A stretch of DNA of 64,000 nt from Sphingobacterium olei (GTDB taxonomy: Bacteria > Bacteroidota > Bacteroidia > Sphingobacteriales > Sphingobacteriaceae), in NCBI RefSeq assembly GCF_005048855.1, contig NZ_SUME01000005.1:496001-560000 (forward strand), given 5' to 3'. A program made the translations under genes and the position numbers. Shown in pieces: positions 33,410 through 43,030 of the stretch (position 1 is its first letter; each line of letters starts with the position of its first letter). Below the pieces are notes generated by a model. It was not told the DNA's origin. It saw only the letters and a program-made list of their open reading frames with translations, and did no database searches.

Positions 33410-34459
33410 ATGGAAAGGACAATTTTAATAACAGGAGGAGCAGGTTTTATAGGATCTCATGTTGTACGCGAGTTTGTAATCAAATATCCGTCTTACCAAA
33501 TCATCAATTTAGATGCATTGACATATGCAGGTAATTTGGAAAATCTAAAGGATATCGAAAATAAATCCAACTACACTTTTGTTAAGGCGGATATTACCGA
33601 TGCTACCGTGATAATGGACGTTTTCCAGCAGTATCAGCCTGACGGCGTTATTCATCTAGCAGCAGAATCGCATGTAGATCGTTCCATTACAGACCCAACA
33701 GCATTTGTCATGACTAACGTCATTGGTACCGTCAATTTGCTGAATGCAGCAAAGGAGATCTGGAAAGACGGTTTTGAAGGTAAACGTTTCCATCACGTAT
33801 CTACAGATGAGGTATATGGCGCGTTACGTGAAACAGGGTTATTTACAGAGGATACGAAATACGATCCCCATTCTCCTTACTCCGCATCAAAGGCATCGTC
33901 AGATCATTTTGTACGTGCATATCACGATACCTATGGGTTGCCAATTGTGTTGACAAACTGTTCTAACAATTATGGTCCAAATCATTTTCCGGAGAAGTTA
34001 ATTCCCTTGTGTATTCACAATATTTTAAATAATAAACCGCTTCCAATTTATGGAAATGGTAAATATACAAGGGATTGGTTGTTTGTGATAGATCATGCTA
34101 AAGCAATTGATTTAGTATTTCATAACGGCAAAAATGGCGATTCCTATAATGTAGGTGGTTTTAACGAATGGCAGAATATCGATTTGGTCAAAGAACTTTG
34201 TAGGCAAATGGACGAGAAATTGGGAAAACCAGAAGGAACGTCAATGCAATTGATTACTTATGTCAAAGATCGTCCCGGACATGATTTACGTTACGCCATT
34301 GATGCGACTAAGATTAATCAAGAACTTGGTTATGAGCCTTCGGTCACTTTTGAGCAAGGGTTATCTAAAACCATAGACTGGTTTCTTTCTAATCCGAATT
34401 GGTTGGACCATGTTACATCTGGAGACTATCAAAAGTATTATGATAAGCAATACAATTAA
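33410..34459 (+). CDS. rfbB: dTDP-glucose 4,6-dehydratase
   Basis: A 349-residue extended SDR enzyme. The motifs are ITGGAGFIGSHVV, DALTYAGNLENL, LAAESHVDRSI, STDEVYG and YSASKASSDH (Tyr/Lys), plus NNYGPNHFPEKLIPL, all diagnostic of RfbB/RmlB. It converts dTDP-glucose to dTDP-4-keto-6-deoxyglucose. It begins 3 bp after the epimerase gene and is the first of the dTDP-L-rhamnose set. Confidence 0.95.
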   Translation: MERTILITGGAGFIGSHVVREFVIKYPSYQIINLDALTYAGNLENLKDIENKSNYTFVKADITDATVIMDVFQQYQPDGVIHLAAESHVDRSITDPTAFVMTNVIGTVNLLNAAKEIWKDGFEGKRFHHVSTDEVYGALRETGLFTEDTKYDPHSPYSASKASSDHFVRAYHDTYGLPIVLTNCSNNYGPNHFPEKLIPLCIHNILNNKPLPIYGNGKYTRDWLFVIDHAKAIDLVFHNGKNGDSYNVGGFNEWQNIDLVKELCRQMDEKLGKPEGTSMQLITYVKDRPGHDLRYAIDATKINQELGYEPSVTFEQGLSKTIDWFLSNPNWLDHVTSGDYQKYYDKQYN

Positions 34460-34463
34460 TTAG

Positions 34464-35009
34464 ATGAAAATTACAGAAACAAAATTAAAGGGTTGCTATA
34501 TATTGGAACCAAATAAATTTGGTGATAGTCGAGGATATTTTTTTGAAAGTTTTAACGAACATACCTTTAATGAGCTGACGGGTACAGATACACATTTTGT
34601 ACAGGATAACCAGTCCTATTCAACACGGGGTGTATTAAGAGGTCTTCATGCGCAAGCCGGTGAACATGCTCAGGCAAAATTGGTGCGCGTTCTTCAAGGA
34701 ACTGTTATTGATGTGGCTGTAGATGCACGACCTGATTCTCCTACATTTGGACAGCATGTGGCGGTGGAGCTTTCGGCAGAAAACGATTTGCAATTATTTG
34801 TTCCAAGAGGTTTTCTGCACGGTTTTGTCGTGTTATCGGAAACAGCAACATTCTTTTACAAATGCGATAACTTTTACAGCAAAGAGTCGGAGTGCGGCGT
34901 GAAGTTCGATGATCCAGCGTTGGGCATAGATTGGGGTATTCCGGCAGCAGAATTGGTTATATCGGATAAGGATCAGATCTTGCCAACCTTTAAAGAGGTA
35001 TTTGGTTAA
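34464..35009 (+). CDS. rfbC: dTDP-4-dehydrorhamnose 3,5-epimerase
   Basis: A 181-residue cupin-fold epimerase. The RmlC signature is FFESFNEHTF, QDNQSYSTRGVLRGLHAQ with the catalytic His, then KLVRVLQGTVIDVAVD, and LFVPRGFLHGFVVLSE; the general-acid Tyr falls near FFYKCDNFYS. It epimerises C3 and C5 of the keto sugar. It is 4 bp after rfbB. Confidence 0.95.
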   Translation: MKITETKLKGCYILEPNKFGDSRGYFFESFNEHTFNELTGTDTHFVQDNQSYSTRGVLRGLHAQAGEHAQAKLVRVLQGTVIDVAVDARPDSPTFGQHVAVELSAENDLQLFVPRGFLHGFVVLSETATFFYKCDNFYSKESECGVKFDDPALGIDWGIPAAELVISDKDQILPTFKEVFG

Positions 35010-35040
35010 TTAGTCCAAGTTCTCTAAAAATAAATAATTA

Positions 35041-35085
35041 TCGTCATTGCGAACCTGAAGGATGAAGGTGAAGCAATCTTTGCAT
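35041..35085. repeat. REP-like element before rfbD
   Basis: CGTCATTGCGAACCTGAAGG followed by GGTGAAGCAATCTTTGC matches the dispersed CGTCATTGCGAGG...GCAATCTT intergenic repeat. It produces a false N-terminal extension of the rfbD frame. Confidence 0.7.
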
Positions 35086-35100
35086 TTAAGGGAAAATCAA

Positions 35101-35949
35101 ATGAAAATATTAGTAACAGGAGCATTCGGTCAATTAGGATCTGAAATAAGAGAGCTAAGTGTAAACTATCCTCACGATACATTTGTATTTGTGGACCGGG
35201 AGGAAATGCCGCTAGATAATGTGGAGATAGTAGCAGAGGTGTTAAATGATATAAGACCAGATATCATTATCAGTGGAGGCGCTTATACGGCGGTAGACAA
35301 GGCGGAATCGGAATCTGAATTGGTGGATATCATCAATCATCGGGCCGTGGGTGTAATGGCAGATTGGACTGCAAAAAACAATAAGAAACTTATCCATATT
35401 TCCACAGATTATGTGTTTCAGGGAGATTGTAGGATACCCTTAAAAGAAGATGAGCCCACAGATCCGATCAATGTTTACGGACTAACCAAGCAACGCGGTG
35501 AACAAGCTATTATTGAATCCGGGGCGGATGCGATTATTATCCGTACCGCGTGGGTATATTCGACCTATGGCGCTAATTTCGTGAAGACCATGATTCGTTT
35601 AATGACCGAAAAAGAGGAAATTTCAGTTATTGATGATCAGGTAGGATCCCCCACTTATGCGCGTGATTTGGCAAAAACTATATTGGATATCATCCATTCT
35701 TCTAAATGGCAGAAAGGGATATATCATTTTTCGAATGAAGGTAGAATTAGTTGGTTTGATTTTGCGGTTGCGATCAGGGAAATAAAGGGATTGGACTGTA
35801 AAATTACCGCTATTCCAACAACAGCATATCCAACACCGGCAGCGCGTCCGAAATTTTCCTTGCTGGATAAGTCAAAGATTAAAGATACGTTTGGCGCAGT
35901 TGTACCAGACTGGAAGGATAGTTTGGAAGAGATGTTAACAAAAGTTTAA
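35101..35949 (+). CDS. rfbD: dTDP-4-dehydrorhamnose reductase
   Basis: A 282-residue SDR enzyme starting at ATG 35101; the frame reaches upstream to 35062, but that part is repeat DNA. The motifs are [34 protein letters not shown] and [11 protein letters not shown] (Tyr/Lys), with [17 protein letters not shown]. It reduces the keto sugar to dTDP-L-rhamnose. It is the third gene of the rhamnose set. Confidence 0.94.
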   Translation: MKILVTGAFGQLGSEIRELSVNYPHDTFVFVDREEMPLDNVEIVAEVLNDIRPDIIISGGAYTAVDKAESESELVDIINHRAVGVMADWTAKNNKKLIHISTDYVFQGDCRIPLKEDEPTDPINVYGLTKQRGEQAIIESGADAIIIRTAWVYSTYGANFVKTMIRLMTEKEEISVIDDQVGSPTYARDLAKTILDIIHSSKWQKGIYHFSNEGRISWFDFAVAIREIKGLDCKITAIPTTAYPTPAARPKFSLLDKSKIKDTFGAVVPDWKDSLEEMLTKV

Positions 35950-35992
35950 GGAAAAATATCGAATCACTAGTCACAAATTACAAGTCACTAAA

Positions 35993-36853
35993 ATGAAAGG
36001 AATTATATTAGCCGGGGGATCCGGCACACGTTTACACCCGTTGACCTTGGCTGTCTCTAAACAGCTAATGCCTGTGTACGATAAACCAATGATCTATTAT
36101 CCGCTATCGGTATTAATGTTGGCGGGAATAAGTGAAATATTGATTATTTCTACTCCACATGATTTACCACATTTTGAAAAGCTGTTGGGAGACGGTTCAA
36201 AAATTGGTTGTAAATTTTCTTATATCGAACAACCATCACCTGATGGGTTGGCACAAGCGTTTATCTTGGGTGCGGATTTTATAGGAAATGACAAAGTAGC
36301 CTTGATTCTCGGAGATAATATTTTCTATGGATCAGGTATGTCTAAACTACTGCAATCTTCCGCTGATCCAGATGGTGGCGTGGTATTTGCGTATCAGGTC
36401 AACGATCCCGAGCGGTACGGTGTTGTGGAGTTTGATGCTGACAATAGGGTGGTTTCTATTGAAGAAAAGCCAAAACAGCCTAAATCTAACTATGCAGTAC
36501 CTGGACTGTATTTCTATGACAACAACGTAGTAGAGATAGCGAAAAATATAAAACCTTCTCCTCGCGGTGAATTGGAAATCACAGATATCAACAAAGAATA
36601 TCTAGAACGTGGTAAATTAAAGGTTGGCGTATTTGATAGGGGAACAGCCTGGTTAGATACAGGTACAATACAATCCTTAATGCAGGCAGCACAATTTGTA
36701 CAAGTTATCGAAGAACGACAAGGAATGAAGATTGGTGCGATTGAAGAAGTTGCGTATCGGATGGGATATATTGATAAACAACAACTTGTAAAAGTTGCAG
36801 AACCGCTGGTTAAAAGTGGATATGGAGAGTATTTATTAAATGGCGTAGATTAG
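35993..36853 (+). CDS. rfbA: Glucose-1-phosphate thymidylyltransferase
   Basis: A 286-residue nucleotidyltransferase. The signature is [37 protein letters not shown], with the metal and sugar residues in [10 protein letters not shown] and the conserved [20 protein letters not shown]. It makes dTDP-glucose, the first step of the rhamnose pathway; feedback control by dTDP-L-rhamnose is known for the family. It closes the rfbBCDA order. The gap before it contains CTA-type heptamers. Confidence 0.95.
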   Translation: MKGIILAGGSGTRLHPLTLAVSKQLMPVYDKPMIYYPLSVLMLAGISEILIISTPHDLPHFEKLLGDGSKIGCKFSYIEQPSPDGLAQAFILGADFIGNDKVALILGDNIFYGSGMSKLLQSSADPDGGVVFAYQVNDPERYGVVEFDADNRVVSIEEKPKQPKSNYAVPGLYFYDNNVVEIAKNIKPSPRGELEITDINKEYLERGKLKVGVFDRGTAWLDTGTIQSLMQAAQFVQVIEERQGMKIGAIEEVAYRMGYIDKQQLVKVAEPLVKSGYGEYLLNGVD

Positions 36854-36857
36854 GCAG

Positions 36858-38210
36858 ATGATTAAGAACCGGCTTAGTAAACGCTTCAAAGGACAGGATG
36901 AGAGAACGATGAAAGCCCAAAAGAATATCGTGTATTCTTTCGGTATAAAGGGAGTCAGCGTGCTTACTTATTTATTACTTGTTCCAGTTACTCTTAATTT
37001 TCTAAATCCGGTTGAATATGGCGTATGGCTTACCCTAAGTTCTATTTTAATGTGGATTAACACATTTGATATCGGACTGGGGAATGGATTAAGAAATAAA
37101 CTCGCTGAAGCATTGGCAAAAGAAGACTTTACGTTAGGAAGAGTGTTGGTATCAACTACATATGGTGTTATTTTGATGCTCATGTTGCTTCTGTTTGGTG
37201 TATTTTGGTTTGCGAACAATTTCATCGATTGGAATTTGATTTTGAACGTCGATACAACCGTACTCCCCAATCTGAAAGATATTGTTTTTGTATCCTTCGC
37301 GTTATTCTGTTTGACATTTGTTCTTAAACTTGTTGGGAATATATATTTAGCCCTTCAAAAGCCAGCCGTTAACAATTTATTGGTCATGCTAGGACAATTG
37401 CTTTCCCTAATGTTGATTTATGTAATGTCTTTTACAGGCCAAGGTTCGCTTTTCAGTGTTGCTGTTATATACTCGGTTTCTCCTGTTATCGTTTACTTAA
37501 CCGTATATCCATATACTTTTTGGATTAAGTATAAATCTTTAGCTCCTTCCTTTAAGTTATATAAGAAAGAATACGTTGGATCTTTATTCAGTTTAGGAGG
37601 GCAATTTTTTATACTGCAGATAGGCGGGCTGGTTATTTTTTCTACATCCAACTTAATTATTTCGAGTATGTTTGGTCCGGAGAACGTAACTGTTTATAAT
37701 ATAGCGTATCGTTATTATAGCGTTGTTCCCATGTTGTTTTCGATTGTATTAACACCACTTTGGTCTGCCACTACAGATGCTTATGTTAGAAATGATCTAG
37801 AATGGATACATAAAAGCATGAAAAAAGTCCATAAATTAATACTGGCTACGTTTATTGGCTTGTTTATAATGACTATAATCTCCGATTATGTTTATAAAAT
37901 ATGGGTGGGTGCTGTAATTAAAATACCTTTTGAACTTTCGATCTCAATGGGTATATATATATATATACTTGTAATAAGTCTCAGTTACTCGTCTTTTCTA
38001 AACGGGATTGGAAAGCTTCGCGTACAGGTAATTAATATAATTTTTGCTGCCATAATTTTTCTACCATTTACATATTTTTTTAGTCAGAGTTATGGTATAT
38101 TAGGTGTGGTAATAGCACTGATCATTGTTAATGGATCGGGAGCTGCTTTTAATTATATCCAGTTCGGTAAGATTATAAAGGGAACGGCTAAAGGAATTTG
38201 GTTGCGATAG
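36858..38210 (+). CDS. wzx: Wzx-like polysaccharide flippase
   Basis: A 450-residue multi-pass membrane protein with about 12-14 helices (GVSVLTYLLLVPVTLNFLNPVEYGVWLTLSSILMWI; VILMLMLLLFGVFWFANNF). It has the N-terminal YGVW motif of the polysaccharide-synthesis (MVF/MOP) family. It would flip the undecaprenyl-linked repeat unit across the inner membrane. A (TA)n run at about 37950-37965 encodes GIYIYI. It starts 4 bp after rfbA. Confidence 0.87.
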   Translation: MIKNRLSKRFKGQDERTMKAQKNIVYSFGIKGVSVLTYLLLVPVTLNFLNPVEYGVWLTLSSILMWINTFDIGLGNGLRNKLAEALAKEDFTLGRVLVSTTYGVILMLMLLLFGVFWFANNFIDWNLILNVDTTVLPNLKDIVFVSFALFCLTFVLKLVGNIYLALQKPAVNNLLVMLGQLLSLMLIYVMSFTGQGSLFSVAVIYSVSPVIVYLTVYPYTFWIKYKSLAPSFKLYKKEYVGSLFSLGGQFFILQIGGLVIFSTSNLIISSMFGPENVTVYNIAYRYYSVVPMLFSIVLTPLWSATTDAYVRNDLEWIHKSMKKVHKLILATFIGLFIMTIISDYVYKIWVGAVIKIPFELSISMGIYIYILVISLSYSSFLNGIGKLRVQVINIIFAAIIFLPFTYFFSQSYGILGVVIALIIVNGSGAAFNYIQFGKIIKGTAKGIWLR

Positions 38211-38258
38211 ATTGTGAAGTTTGGATATTTGTTTTAAATTGACTCGTTATATAGTTTT

Positions 38259-39374
38259 ATGTATTATTTAATTGCGTTATTTCTTTTGCTATTAGCTTTT
38301 CTCGAAGCTGTATTTAAGAATACGATCCTAAAACTAGTTTTTTTTTACGTAGCCTTCGCTATTTTATTTGTTCTGCAGGCTTTTAATTCATGGTCTTTAG
38401 ACCAAGAAAATTATGAAGGACATTTCCAATATATATATGATGAATCCGTAAGATCAACACTCGAACCGGCACATATTTTAATTATTGAAAGTGTTAAATT
38501 TTTTGGTGGATCATACGCTGATTTTGTGTTTCTGTATGGAGGGCTTATAATGTTATGCATGTTTTTTTTTCTCAAAAGAATATCGCCACTTCCAGCTTTC
38601 GTGGTTTCATGTTTATATATCGTCCCATTTTATCCAAACATATTACAAATTAGGTTTTTCTTAGCTTTTTCTCTTTTCCTAATTGCGATTCTTAACTTCG
38701 AAAAGCGTAAAGTAGTGTTTTACTTATTTTTTGTTATGGCCATCTGTAGTCATTTTTCTTTGATGATTATGGCTCCTTTTTTCTTAATAAGGAAGTTTTC
38801 ATTCTATGAAAATTACATAAAAACAAATATTCTGATTTTTTTAGGCGCGATGGTCTTAGTATTTATTCCAGCAGGCGCGATTCTCCCATTAATACAAATA
38901 GTAAATCCAAAATACGAGTACTACTTAGATCTTGTTTCCATTTCGAGGTTTCTTGGAACGATCGCGCTATTTCTTCCGTTTTTTATTTTAAGCAATTTTT
39001 GCCTTTGGCATTACAAAAATCGGTTCAAGCGAATCGAAAATAGAGTTGCAGAAAAGTATAAAAATTTATTACCACTCACTATGCAGCTAATACAGTATTC
39101 TAATTTTATTATTATTCCGCAGTATTTTGTCAGGGATTTCTGGCGAGTCTCAATGAATCTGTCTTTATTTTCATTTGCTTATATTAGTATATGTATATAT
39201 TATGGTTGGTCAAAAAATTACGATATTAGTAAGGTTTTGCTTTCGCGATTCCTTATCTACATTTGGGTAGTTTTTACGTTCTATTTGTTATTCTTAATGC
39301 TTAATGATGGAGAATATATGACTACTATTCGTCGAACGATTGAATCTAACTCAGTACTTGATCGATTATTTTAA
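38259..39374 (+). CDS. wzy: EpsG/Wzy-like repeat-unit polymerase
   Basis: A 371-residue membrane protein with about 10 helices (IALFLLLLAFLEAVF; FFYVAFAILFVLQAF). A soluble loop with DQENYEGHFQYIYDES precedes PAHILIIESVKFFGG, as in EpsG-family proteins. It sits between the flippase and the glycosyltransferases, as expected for the polymerase that joins repeat units in the periplasm. Such proteins are weakly conserved, so the name rests on topology and context. Confidence 0.75.
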   Translation: MYYLIALFLLLLAFLEAVFKNTILKLVFFYVAFAILFVLQAFNSWSLDQENYEGHFQYIYDESVRSTLEPAHILIIESVKFFGGSYADFVFLYGGLIMLCMFFFLKRISPLPAFVVSCLYIVPFYPNILQIRFFLAFSLFLIAILNFEKRKVVFYLFFVMAICSHFSLMIMAPFFLIRKFSFYENYIKTNILIFLGAMVLVFIPAGAILPLIQIVNPKYEYYLDLVSISRFLGTIALFLPFFILSNFCLWHYKNRFKRIENRVAEKYKNLLPLTMQLIQYSNFIIIPQYFVRDFWRVSMNLSLFSFAYISICIYYGWSKNYDISKVLLSRFLIYIWVVFTFYLLFLMLNDGEYMTTIRRTIESNSVLDRLF

Positions 39375-39388
39375 TTTATAATTACAAT

Positions 39389-40213
39389 ATGAAATTGTCT
39401 ATTCTACTTACCACATACAATAGTTCTCGATATCTTGAACAGCAGCTGGATTCATTAATTGCTCAAACATTTTTTGAGTGGAATTTGTATATCCGAGATG
39501 ATTGCTCTACTGACGAGACTCTGAACATTATTAATACATTTTGTGCTCGGGATAGCAGAATTTTATCGATTCCGTCAAACGGTACAAGTTTGGGGGCTGC
39601 AAAAGGATTTATGTATCTCTTAAATAAGGTTGAGTCCGATTATTTTATGTTTTGCGATCACGATGATGTGTGGCTAACTGATAAAATAGAAAAAACTTTA
39701 GCTAAAATGAAGTCATTAGAATCTAGCCATGACGGACCTATCGTTGTGCACACAGATTTATTCGTAGTTAACCACAATTTAGAAATTGTAAGTGATTCAT
39801 ATTGGAGAACCGTGGGCCTTAAACCAGCAATAATTACTAAAGGTGATATTATTCAAGTTTTTAATTGCGTAACTGGTTGCACTATGATGATAAATAAAGC
39901 TGCTAAGTTAGTGAGTTTACCGTACAATGAACGCGCGCCGATGCATGATTGGTGGATCGCGATTCAAACAATCAGAAGAGGAGGTATAATACGACAAGTT
40001 AATGAATCTTTAATACTATATCGGCAACATGATTCCAATGCCGTCGGTGCAAAAGAAGTGAATACTGGCTATTACTTGAAAAAAATTAGAAACATTAAAA
40101 ATACAATTCAAGGAAATTTAGAAAGGATTCGCTTTTTGAAAGAAATTTCAGGTATAGGCATTGGCAAGTATTTTTATTATAAAATCTATTATAATTTCGT
40201 TAGAAAATTCTAA
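39389..40213 (+). CDS. GT2 family glycosyltransferase
   Basis: A 274-residue GT-A enzyme. The N-terminus SILLTTYNSSRYLEQQLDSLIAQ and the DxD-like DHDDVW (around residue 92) are typical of GT2; the acceptor-side motif is HDWWIAIQTIRRGGI. The C-terminus is short, so it is a peripheral or single-helix enzyme. It would add a sugar from dTDP-Rha or a UDP-sugar to the lipid-linked repeat. The donor is not predictable. Confidence 0.85.
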   Translation: MKLSILLTTYNSSRYLEQQLDSLIAQTFFEWNLYIRDDCSTDETLNIINTFCARDSRILSIPSNGTSLGAAKGFMYLLNKVESDYFMFCDHDDVWLTDKIEKTLAKMKSLESSHDGPIVVHTDLFVVNHNLEIVSDSYWRTVGLKPAIITKGDIIQVFNCVTGCTMMINKAAKLVSLPYNERAPMHDWWIAIQTIRRGGIIRQVNESLILYRQHDSNAVGAKEVNTGYYLKKIRNIKNTIQGNLERIRFLKEISGIGIGKYFYYKIYYNFVRKF

Positions 40214-40223
40214 ATAAAACAAT

Positions 40224-40940
40224 ATGATTTCGGTATGTATGATAACCTACAATGGTGAAAAATATGTTTTGGCGCAGGTTACGTCAATTTTGTCCCAGCT
40301 TGGTAAGGATGATGAACTTGTAATTTCTGACGACGGATCTAGTGATAGGACTCTTCAAATCTTAGAAGGGATGAAAGACGATCGAATTAGATTATTAACA
40401 GGGAAACGGTTCGGAAATCCTACCTTTAATATGGAAAATGCTTTGGCCAACGCTAGGGGTGATGTAATAATCATGTCTGATCAAGACGACGTATGGGTCG
40501 AAAATAAGGTTGATATTATAAAAAAGTACTTGATCGACTTTGATTATATAGTTAGCGACTGTTATATAACAGACGGAAACTTAAATGTTATTTACAATAC
40601 GCGTTATATACCGGAGGCCGGGATTGCAATTAACAAATATGCTGCTTTATTTAAGCCTACACCATATCAGGGGAGTTGTGCTGCTTTCAATAGGAAGGTG
40701 CTTGATAAGGCGCTTCCGTTCCCCCCCTATATTCAGTCCCATGACAGATGGATCGGATATATCGGTTCTTTTTTTTTCAAATATGCATTGATACCTGAAA
40801 AGTTAATTTTTTATAGAAGACACGGAAATAATGCTTCGACCTCGTCAACGGGTAAAAGTACAAATTCGTTTCTTCAGAAGCTTGGCTATCGTTTTGGCTA
40901 TATTACTGCACTTATAAAAAGAAGTTTAAGAAATGGCTAA
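40224..40940 (+). CDS. GT2 family glycosyltransferase (rhamnosyltransferase-like)
   Basis: A 238-residue GT2 enzyme. Motifs are SVCMITYNGEKYVLAQVTSILSQL, VISDDGSSDRT and MSDQDDVW; the acceptor region contains HDRWIGYIGSFF and a closing RRHGNNAS. Similar short GT2 proteins are often rhamnosyltransferases, which suits the nearby rhamnose genes, but this is only a suggestion. It overlaps the next gene by 8 bp. Confidence 0.83.
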   Translation: MISVCMITYNGEKYVLAQVTSILSQLGKDDELVISDDGSSDRTLQILEGMKDDRIRLLTGKRFGNPTFNMENALANARGDVIIMSDQDDVWVENKVDIIKKYLIDFDYIVSDCYITDGNLNVIYNTRYIPEAGIAINKYAALFKPTPYQGSCAAFNRKVLDKALPFPPYIQSHDRWIGYIGSFFFKYALIPEKLIFYRRHGNNASTSSTGKSTNSFLQKLGYRFGYITALIKRSLRNG

Positions 40941-42213
40941 CTCGAATTATACCTTAAAGGAGAGATTTATTGCTAAGGTGCTTTCAAACACTCCTAAAAT
41001 AAAACGTTTTGTAAAAAGATGCTATGTGTCTTTAAATGCGTTAATATACAGAAAAGCTTACGTAATTAAGGGTTTTGGCGAGATTTCAGAGAAAGACTTG
41101 CGACAGACGGGATCACTAGAGGCGAACGAAGAATTTTTCTTTGGTTATTATGACAAAAGCTCAATTAATTCAATTGGATGGGTTATTAATCATGTAACTG
41201 CGGACAATACGAAATTTGAAAGAAGGCCTGAATCGAATGTTGAAATCGTATTAACAAATATCGATACAGACGAGATTTTAAAGGTAGGTAAGTCTTATGC
41301 TTATACATGGCAGCAAGGATGTAGAACCCAGTGGCTAGACGACGATCATTTAATCTACAATGATTATAATAGATTGCATAAGATTTGGGAAGCTAAGGTA
41401 TACTCACTTAGTGCCAGATCCGTTATAAAGGTATTCGATAGACCCGTCCAAGATGCTTACAAAAAGGACTACATTTTATCGCTAGATTATCAAAGACTAT
41501 ACGAGGTAACAGAGGATTACGGTTATAATAATCAAGGCAAGTTAAATGATGATGAAAAGAAAAATTTGAGGCAGGATGGTATTTTCATCACAGATTATGT
41601 GACTGAGGTATCTCGACTTCTATTTTCGTTAGAAGATATAGCCAATTTGGAAAAGCAGGATGATTTTGATCATTCATTTCATACTATTAACCATATTATG
41701 ATTAATAAAGAGGGTAATTACTTTATTTTTATTCATAGGTACTATAGAAATGGTGTTCGGAAGGATCGACTGATCGGAAGCGACTTTAAATCCCTTAAGG
41801 TTATTTCCGATCATGATATGGTTAGCCATTGCTGCTGGTTTGACGACAATACAGTCTACGGTTATCTTCGCCACGACGGGAAAGATGGATACTATTTTAT
41901 AGATTTAAATACCCTGAAATTTACATTGAATAGCGTGGTTGATAAACTAGGTGTTGGCGATGGTCATCCATCTGTTTATCAAGACAACATTGTATTCGAT
42001 ACTTATCCAGACAGAAGTCGTATGCAGACACTTTATGTATACAATAAAAAGAACGATACGGTAGAAAAATTGTTTGAAGTGTATCAGTCTCCTTCGTTTA
42101 AAGAATCCTCTCGTTGTGACCTACATCCGAGATTTAATGGAAATGGAGATATGATCTTCTTCGATTCCGTATTCGAAGATAAGCGTAAACAATATTTTTT
42201 TAAATTAAAATAG
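40933..42213 (+). CDS. Uncharacterised beta-propeller protein of the EPS locus
   Basis: A 426-residue soluble protein without a signal peptide. From about residue 60 it shows repeating beta-strand blocks (EEFFFGYYDKSSINSIGWVINHVTADN; YTWQQGCRTQWLDDDHLIYNDYN; HTINHIMINKEGNYFIFIHRYY; SRCDLHPRFNGNGDMIFFDS) that look like a seven-bladed propeller, as in oligogalacturonate lyase-like folds. Similar genes in O-antigen clusters are labelled glycosyltransferase without proof. Its place between two GT2 genes suggests a role in assembly or modification of the repeat. Confidence 0.65.
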   Translation: MANSNYTLKERFIAKVLSNTPKIKRFVKRCYVSLNALIYRKAYVIKGFGEISEKDLRQTGSLEANEEFFFGYYDKSSINSIGWVINHVTADNTKFERRPESNVEIVLTNIDTDEILKVGKSYAYTWQQGCRTQWLDDDHLIYNDYNRLHKIWEAKVYSLSARSVIKVFDRPVQDAYKKDYILSLDYQRLYEVTEDYGYNNQGKLNDDEKKNLRQDGIFITDYVTEVSRLLFSLEDIANLEKQDDFDHSFHTINHIMINKEGNYFIFIHRYYRNGVRKDRLIGSDFKSLKVISDHDMVSHCCWFDDNTVYGYLRHDGKDGYYFIDLNTLKFTLNSVVDKLGVGDGHPSVYQDNIVFDTYPDRSRMQTLYVYNKKNDTVEKLFEVYQSPSFKESSRCDLHPRFNGNGDMIFFDSVFEDKRKQYFFKLK

Positions 42214-42217
42214 TATT

Positions 42218-43030
42218 ATGGCTTTTTCTTGTTTAATTTCTTGTTTTAAAAAAGACAGTCCAATACAACTTGAGAAATGTTTAGCAAGTATTGCAGCTCA
42301 ATCGCTACCTCCTGATGAAGTTGTATTTGTTAAAGATGGTCCATTAACAATTGAACTTGAGTCTGTTATTAATAATTATAAGCAGAAACTAGCATTTAAG
42401 TTTATAGCCTTTGAAGAAAATAAAGGACTTGGCTACGCCCTTAATAACGGTTTAGAAGCATGTTCTCAGGATATTGTAATGCGCATGGATACTGACGATA
42501 TTTGTTATGAGAATAGATTTCAGTTGCAGTATGACTATCTTATAGCAAATCCAGATATTGATATACTTGGTGGGTGGGCACATGATATCGATCATGACGA
42601 CAATATTATTGGAGAAAGAAAGTATCCAATTGGACATAAAGATCTCTATAGGTTGATGTGGACCAACCCTTTAATTCATCCAACAATTGCATTTCGCAAA
42701 AAGCAAATTGTAAAGGTTGGATCGTACAATCCAAATGTCATACGTCGGCAAGATTATGATTTATGGATAAGAGCCGCCGCAGGAGGGTTAAAAATCGAAA
42801 ATTTACCTCGCTTCTTAATTAAGTATCGTTTTACGGAAAATTATTATAAAAAGAATAATACGAAAGTCGTTTTTAAGCAGGCTATGATGGGTTACCGCGG
42901 AGCTAAATTATTGAAATTGCCGGCTTATACTCGCATCGCCGTTTTTGTACCCGTAATACGATCTTTGCTTCCAGCGTGGTTAATCGCACCGGTACATAGA
43001 TTAATGACAAGATTTGATCCTAGGAAATGA
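42218..43030 (+). CDS. GT2 family glycosyltransferase (AmsE-like)
   Basis: A 270-residue GT2 enzyme of the amylovoran AmsE type. Motifs are SCLISCFKKDSPIQLEKCLASIAAQ, VFVKDGP, RMDTDDICYENRF (DxD) and RRQDYDLWIRAAAGG with its acidic residues. The C-terminus has a weak membrane-associated helix (VFVPVIRSLLPAWLIAPV). It overlaps the next gene by 4 bp (ATGA), so the two are coupled. Confidence 0.85.
   Translation: MAFSCLISCFKKDSPIQLEKCLASIAAQSLPPDEVVFVKDGPLTIELESVINNYKQKLAFKFIAFEENKGLGYALNNGLEACSQDIVMRMDTDDICYENRFQLQYDYLIANPDIDILGGWAHDIDHDDNIIGERKYPIGHKDLYRLMWTNPLIHPTIAFRKKQIVKVGSYNPNVIRRQDYDLWIRAAAGGLKIENLPRFLIKYRFTENYYKKNNTKVVFKQAMMGYRGAKLLKLPAYTRIAVFVPVIRSLLPAWLIAPVHRLMTRFDPRK

Noticed and set aside
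35062..35100. N-terminal extension of rfbD
   Set aside because: The extra codons are made of a REP-like repeat; [13 protein letters not shown] at 35101 is the normal family start.
37950..37966. Phase-variable (TA)n in wzx
   Set aside because: The run is short and lies in an intact frame; no evidence of switching.
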